From the NCBI GenBank assembly GCA_002633005.1, contig NMRA01000008.1, forward strand, positions 1,366,956-1,430,955: 64,000 bases of DNA. The letters are read 5' to 3'. This DNA comes from Phoronis australis (lineage: Eukaryota; Phoronida; Phoronidae). The first letter of the stretch is position 1. Each line of letters begins with the position of its first letter. A program made the position numbers and the translations under genes. This document shows, piece after piece, positions 57,901 through 64,000 of the stretch. The notes below the pieces were generated by a model that made no database searches, was not told where the DNA came from, and worked only from the letters and a program-made list of their open reading frames with translations.

Positions 57901-60900
57901 ATTCTCGCCGTTGTGTGCTACACATTCGCTGAAATCAAGTCACGTGACTTTATCAGTTAAATACTGTTGTAATACCTGTCGATTATCTGATGAGCAGACG
58001 TATCTACTGATATCAAGGCTTGCAGTTCTGCAATAGACATGTTGATCTTGTAAGTTCATGAAGTGTCGATATTTTAGCCACTTTAAGCAAATAACCTTGT
58101 TCTCAATAATAGAACAGAGTCTAGTGCTCGCAACGATTACACCTAGGCATAACATTCACCCGCCTTCCGACACACAAAGTAGATTTTTATTCAGACCACC
58201 TACCAATACGAAATTGGGCTTGGAAGAACTGACAGCTCCTTATGCTTGAAATTAGGTAGACACGTGACTTGTCACGCCGTGTCGTTTTATTCGTCGAGCA
58301 CTGCATCACCTCCAACAATGCCGAACTGTCAGCACTTTGCAAGACCAAAAATCACTTTTAACCTAAGTGAGAGACAACTTGAGACCGATTTTATGGCGGT
58401 ATTGTAGGTGGTCTACATTAAAAGTTAGTTTCGTCTGCTGAACACGGTTTATTTTTGTTTTAAGTTAGCAATTGTTTCACGATCACTTTCATTACAAGTT
58501 TCGGGAAGCAAATGCCAGTACTCCGTGACACTACGAGACAATGCGTCACGTGATTCTGTTTAACGTTGTACTATTGATACGGGTTTTGTAGCACGAACTC
58601 CAACTTGGGCAAGTTGTCAAAACTAAAAAATAATGATCGTTGTTGGCTATGTCTAGCAATCAGAAGTTAAAACAATGGCAATATTGAGACAATGCTATCA
58701 TAGACAATCGTTTGTCAGTACGTTTTGGCTGAGGAAAACGTATTTGAGCGTCTCATTTTTGTCTTTGGTTCATCACGCATCACGTAGCAAAACAATTTCT
58801 GACTTTCATTGTCTGTGTCCGATCAAGTTGCCTCTTGAACATAATGAAACCTTGGAGCAATACCGCGCAACTATCGCATGACACACGTTTTGGAAAACCT
58901 ACTAATAATAACGACAAAAGTCAGATTCACAAGTTTAGTTAGCAGTACACGAAATCTCCCGAGGAGCCCCAGCTGACTGCTCGAGCAACACACTCCAAAC
59001 CCAGATCTACCAAAGAGTGCATATGGAATACTTAGCCACTTTCATCTAGACAAAAAGCGGATTTGATTTAGCCAATGTCACGCTCTAGTGTTTACTATGA
59101 AATGATTTAGTTAACTTGAAGCTCACATCTTCAGGGGAGTGTTTAGCGAATGAAAGTCGGTCATGGCGGCTGAAGCCACTAGATGTGACAAATGTCAACA
59201 GGTTAGCCAGCTTCCCGGCGACGCTCGACTGTTTACTCTCGTAGAATGCAAACGCGAGAAGAGGAGAAGGCTGTGTACCTAGGCTGGTCAGCAGAGTTTT
59301 GAGCGAGTGCAACAATCACACGAAACAGTGGAGGCACGACGTCATCTGGCGCGCAATCAGAGACTACTGTCTAACGGACCATACGATGCTTAGATGGAGT
59401 CGCGCTGCTGTAAGATAAATTTGCTAGGGTTCCACAAGATGAATTTGTGAACCAGTTCCCTAAAAATTAGACAAGTTGATGGCAATTCCCCTGAAGTTTT
59501 TAAATCTGCTTCGACAATGAACAATTTTATAGTGTCTCGTCTAATTCATCTAATTCGTTTCGTCTCTTGATTAATTATTCCTAGTCGTAAAGCGATGTAT
59601 CAGGATCCGTTTTGACAGTCACACACTAAAAAGTATTACGCAAGCAGGGTGCGAGCCCGAGTCAATGTGAAACGCGTGAGGGGGTCAAGTGTTTGCGTTC
59701 ATCAGGTTAGAAGCAATTATAGAGTATAATGTATTGTACGCAGAGTTTACACGGTAGATAGGAAGCCAAGAAGTCATAGACAACAAAAGATCGACTATTA
59801 CTCGGGTTAGGTCTTTTAAAATACCACGCGTGACATTTGGTTGGCACCGTCAGGTCACTATCGACGCATAGACATAGATTGGGCCTTCTGGTGATGGCCG
59901 AGTAAAAATTGAACCTGCACTCGAAACAGTTGACAGTTCGCAACCAAAGCTAACTGTCATCAGAAACACGTGAGCTGAGGATAACCCACAGGGCAAACTC
60001 GAACATATTCATCGTCTACGTTTCAATTTTATTTAAAAATCCTCGTCAGAAAACAATGACAGGAGAAAAAGACAAATACGTGATTTGAGTGTCCACCACT
60101 TGATGGCAAAAAGCGTGTCGCGTTACTCACAAACTGGAATTTCAAAACGTGTGATCTCTTACAGATTAAGTAGGTGAGTTTGAAGAGTTCGCGGGGGAGG
60201 CGAATGGGAAGGAAGTTTGCAGTGCTTCTGTACACTGATGACTTGCACGTCTTTGAAGTGGCGGCTGTTTTGTGTCTAAAGTGTTAAAGTCAACAAGCTC
60301 CTATACAATATTAGACAAGTCCGACAAAACACAATTAACTCGATATATTTCAACAGGGTCACTGGCAGCTCAACTGTAATTCATGGGCAATATACTCGTA
60401 ATAAACATCTCAAAGAGTAATTCAAAAGATACGTTGATTCCGATAAGTTTCCATGCATTGCGTCTGATTATACTGGTTTGCAAAGATAATAAACACCGTC
60501 TTCAATCAACAGTCTCTGGATCTGAAAGGGAAACTAGCAATGGGCTGCTCTGAAATCAATTTCCGTAATAATAACTAAATAATTGTGGGGAAATTAAAAT
60601 AATATTGTGGAATGTTTGAGATTCCATCAAGACCACTGAAGTGCCGTGCTTGAACAACTTATCAGATGATTTACTGATCTACGTCGAACTCTTCTCACGT
60701 CAGCCCTCGTATAATTTACGACTTTCGGTGAGTATCGTGTGCCGGTACACGATCTCGAAATCTAGCCATCAAGCTCTATCTAATGGTTCGCAGATTTACC
60801 TGAGAAGCTGTGAAACTGTTCCCGATCCCATGTCCATTCCAAAGTTATGTTTGGAAAACATAACACAAAACTCACCATACTAGCAGTGGTGATGCAGTCG

Positions 60901-63900
60901 CTACCGGGAGGGTCGACAAAAGGCGGCATGCTGGCACTCAGAGAAGCCGATTGGCGTTTCAGCTCAATTTCAGTCAAGATAATATTATTCGTTTCGCACA
61001 TAATATTTAATTTCTAGATAAGATTAGTCTCCTGTTCAAGATTTGGACAACGGCTTCCCTGTTACTGTCGGGGTCGCGCATAGTGAGATTGCAGCAATTT
61101 AGTGCGAAATGTGTTTAACACAAAAGAAGAAAGTAAAAAGGACGCTAAATTTCAGCACAAAATGTCCAAAGAAACATCTGTCAAGATGATACGCAAGCCA
61201 ACGAACAGTTACGTACTTAACAGTACTCGGTCTGGTCACTCAATGGCCCTATCTATATTGGCGGGCAGTGGCGAGACATGTCACACGTTAGCTATACACA
61301 TTTTATCTCCCTCTCACAAATCCTTTAATCCAATAATTACGTTATGATACTAGAGTAAACCTGTTTATCATTTTATTATATTAACAATCCACCGCCAAAC
61401 GCAGGTAGCACGTCTGGTTACAGTACTGCACTCTAGATGGATAACAACAGTTATTTGGTAGTCCGCTTGTCGAGTGGAGCTTTCGACAGTTCGGTGATAA
61501 AATTAAAAAAGAACGATAGTGAATAATCTAATTTGATAAAAGTAACTATCTCATATAGGCGTATTTTTAAAATCTTAATGACCTCTATATCGCCTGCTTA
61601 TGCTGACGATAATCTCGACCCTAGATTACCACTTGTCATCTTAATACTGATAGAAACATTGCCATTACCTTAGAATGCTTGACATTAAGAAAATCCTTCG
61701 GAAATTTCATGAAAAGGTTCTCCTGAGCTGATTTCTAGCAGATATCCGTACAGCACCTTTCTGCAGAACATCGACATTTCTTAGCCCAGATACAGGAATT
61801 TGAGCAAAATAACCAGCGATTTCCTTTTTAACCTGACACGCTGCCCAGCATGTCCGCTCTAAGACTCGTGGTCTACGCGTTCGTCACACACCAAACTCTT
61901 CAGGAGGTCGGTAGACGCGACACCCTGTGGGCGATTTGTGTTACATGGTTCTCGAGAGAAGGCGCCTCTGCCTTATAATTCATTTGGTGGCAACATTTTT
62001 TTGACAACACACGCCAACAATATTATGCCAGCCATAATTTGAATGTCTTGTTTTTGGTAAATGAACGCTTTTACCGTCTCTGTCGTGTTCGTTCAACCAG
62101 TACATGTAATTCGGTGCAGCCGATACCGTATACTTTATGATTTCCCCGAGGCGGCCTTGTTCCTGGATTTATACACTACCAGCTAATGTTTCGTACAGTT
62201 GGGTTTAAACATAATCCCATAATATTCCACATATTTCCAGTGATACTAGGTTGTTCACCTTTCGTATAGCGGTTGACAATGCAAACACTAAAGTATGATA
62301 GACTTTGGCCTTGCATAACTAGATAGAGCAGCATCTATGCCCTCAATTGATCAATAGTATATGTGAGTACTACGAAGTACTACTGTCATTGTACCGTGTG
62401 AGCGCAGAAGTACATGTAGGTATATATCAGGGTGACAGATACACCGTAGACGCTTGTTTTCAAATGTTTTTTTTCAAAATGTGCAAACACTTGAAGATAG
62501 CTTGCCCTCGCCAGGTGTCCACTAGTGCTTTGTGGAGCGTGAACAATACTATCGGAGGCTGTGAACAATTCTTTGTTTTGTCTGTTTAGACAACTAGGAG
62601 TCTTTTGTTTTAAGTTGGAAATGTCAGGCTCTGCACCAAGTGATGGTACAAATCTTGTTATGTTGTGGCCTAATTTCTAGAGGGAAATAGGAAATCGAAA
62701 AAAGCTTGTGCACAGCAGACGGTACTGTCGATTCAAATATGTTAGCGCGTCGAGAGACCGGAATATTTTATGTGTTAATACCAGTCTAATCAACAGTGAA
62801 ATAGATCCCGAATTTTGGTTCATTTGCACGTACTGTATAACTTCGGCATCTTTTGAACGTGCGAACAGAACACCGGTAGGTAAATGAGTCTTAATTTCAA
62901 AATAAACAATAAGATAAAAGTGTGCTATCAAAAAGGCTTGAAATCATCGACTTGTTTGAAATAAAGCATTAAGCACCATGTACAAGTGTTAGACGCACTG
63001 CGTTTCGTGGAAAGAAGTGAGGAGGTTAGTGTCCCGACTGAACCAAATCCTCGGCTTAGGTCACAAACGTATCAGTTGACTTGTTGTGCATCTAATGGAT
63101 GATACGAAGTCGTATGATATATAGCATTCGTTTTACTAAGTATTATCTCACAGGACAAACAATCCGGAAATATATAAGATAAGAAATAAAAAGTGCAAGA
63201 TAAAAGTTGACGTGTGAGTACCGAGACGACACAACAGAGAGCGTTATATAGGGTTTTCATGGCGGTCGAGAAAAGCACGAGTTTAATTACGAGAGGCAGA
63301 TTTAGAATGAACGTCAGAAGCTTCTGTAACTATTAACGAAATATCCATTCCGTCTGTGTGTTCACTGGTCAATCCAGCTGAGATTATCTCGACTCAACGA
63401 CCTTGACATTAGCTTAGTCGAAGATATAAATGAGAAAAATAATAAAAGAACGTGAAAATTGTCTCGGTTAAACAACTTTCCTTGAATCACTCTGCCTGAA
63501 TTTTATTTGCAGATACTATTCTAAATGAGTTGGACTAACTCAGCTGACACTGGCGTGGTTTGTGCATTGTGCACTGTGAACCACTAAAATAGTGACATGA
63601 TGCATCTATTTGAATGCAGAAGCCGTTTTGCTAAAAAATAGAAATGAGTCGAAATTGGCCAAACTAATGAATCATGCTTTGCAAATGATTTTTTAATTTA
63701 CCCTGTTTTAGCGGAAGGCGTGGCGTCCACAGGGTCTGTTCACAGAGATGTAGAAATAAATGTTTTTTGTTCCACGGGGCTAATTATGACGTATATTCCC
63801 TGACGGGAAATACCCCAGTTCTGGCGAGTGGTGGCTTAATTTAAAAGTTGAATGCTTTTGACCATTTCTGTTTTCTGTCTTCGAATTAGCGGTCGCGTTT

Positions 63901-64000
63901 CAACCAAGTGTTGCAATCACACTCTTGGTGATAACAAACGGTTTCCGTGTCATATGGAAGATGAAGATGACAGGGAAATTGATGGTTTTGTCAGATAATC
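51964..64000. other. 12 kb with no recognisable gene, CpG-rich
   Basis: No open frame here shows family resemblance or paired splice sites. The small frame at 55344-55535 starts in a good context but is not recognised. The region lies upstream of FGF and may hold its enhancers; nothing in the sequence alone proves this. Confidence 0.4.
57815..57975 (+). repeat. Dispersed repeat, copy 2 (partner near 7040)
   Basis: Same family as 7040-7205. The blocks CTTGAAGTTATTAG, TTACAAATCGTCAATTC, ACATTCGCTGAAATCAA and AGTTAAATA keep order and spacing. It lies upstream of the FGF gene. Confidence 0.55.

Overview
The window is nuclear DNA from an animal, almost certainly an invertebrate bilaterian. It is AT-rich, its genes are split into short exons by GT-AG introns of hundreds to thousands of bases, poly(A) signals are AATAAA, and it carries tRNA-derived SINEs and small inverted-repeat transposons. 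The exact taxon cannot be read from the sequence; a marine, highly heterozygous species would fit. A single N at 12350 marks an assembly join.

Three protein-coding genes could be assembled exon by exon with matching splice phases. (1) SIL1, the nucleotide exchange factor of the ER chaperone BiP, lies on the minus strand (coding 15417 down to 3934, 459 residues if one copy of a duplicated block is used; human SIL1 is about the same length). (2) A nucleoplasmin (NPM family histone chaperone) lies on the plus strand (17604 to 28912, 275 residues) and is head-to-head with SIL1 across a short CpG-rich promoter with a CRE palindrome and a TATA box. (3) An FGF of the FGF8/17/18 type lies on the minus strand (51761 down to 33516, five coding exons, 241 residues) and converges on the nucleoplasmin gene.

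Layout: 1-1475 is probably the 3' UTR of a plus-strand gene off the left edge. 3.9-17.3 kb is SIL1, containing a 2.1-2.3 kb tandem duplication of its exons 2 and 3 around the N. 17.5-29.0 kb is nucleoplasmin. 29.0-30.8 kb is a gap. 30.8-52 kb is the FGF gene with its probable long 3' UTR and large introns. 52-64 kb has no recognisable gene and may be FGF upstream regulatory DNA.

The main finding is that nucleoplasmin sits next to an FGF8/17/18-type gene. Vertebrates keep the same pairing at three paralogous loci (NPM3-FGF8, NPM2-FGF17, NPM1-FGF18), so the window appears to show the single-copy ancestral arrangement. Other signals are: a sharp change in CpG content (depleted over SIL1 and nucleoplasmin, abundant over FGF), which suggests mosaic gene-body methylation; a cluster of CTCF-like motifs in the last nucleoplasmin intron at that boundary; two small DNA-transposon families; and the SIL1 duplication, which may be an assembly artefact.
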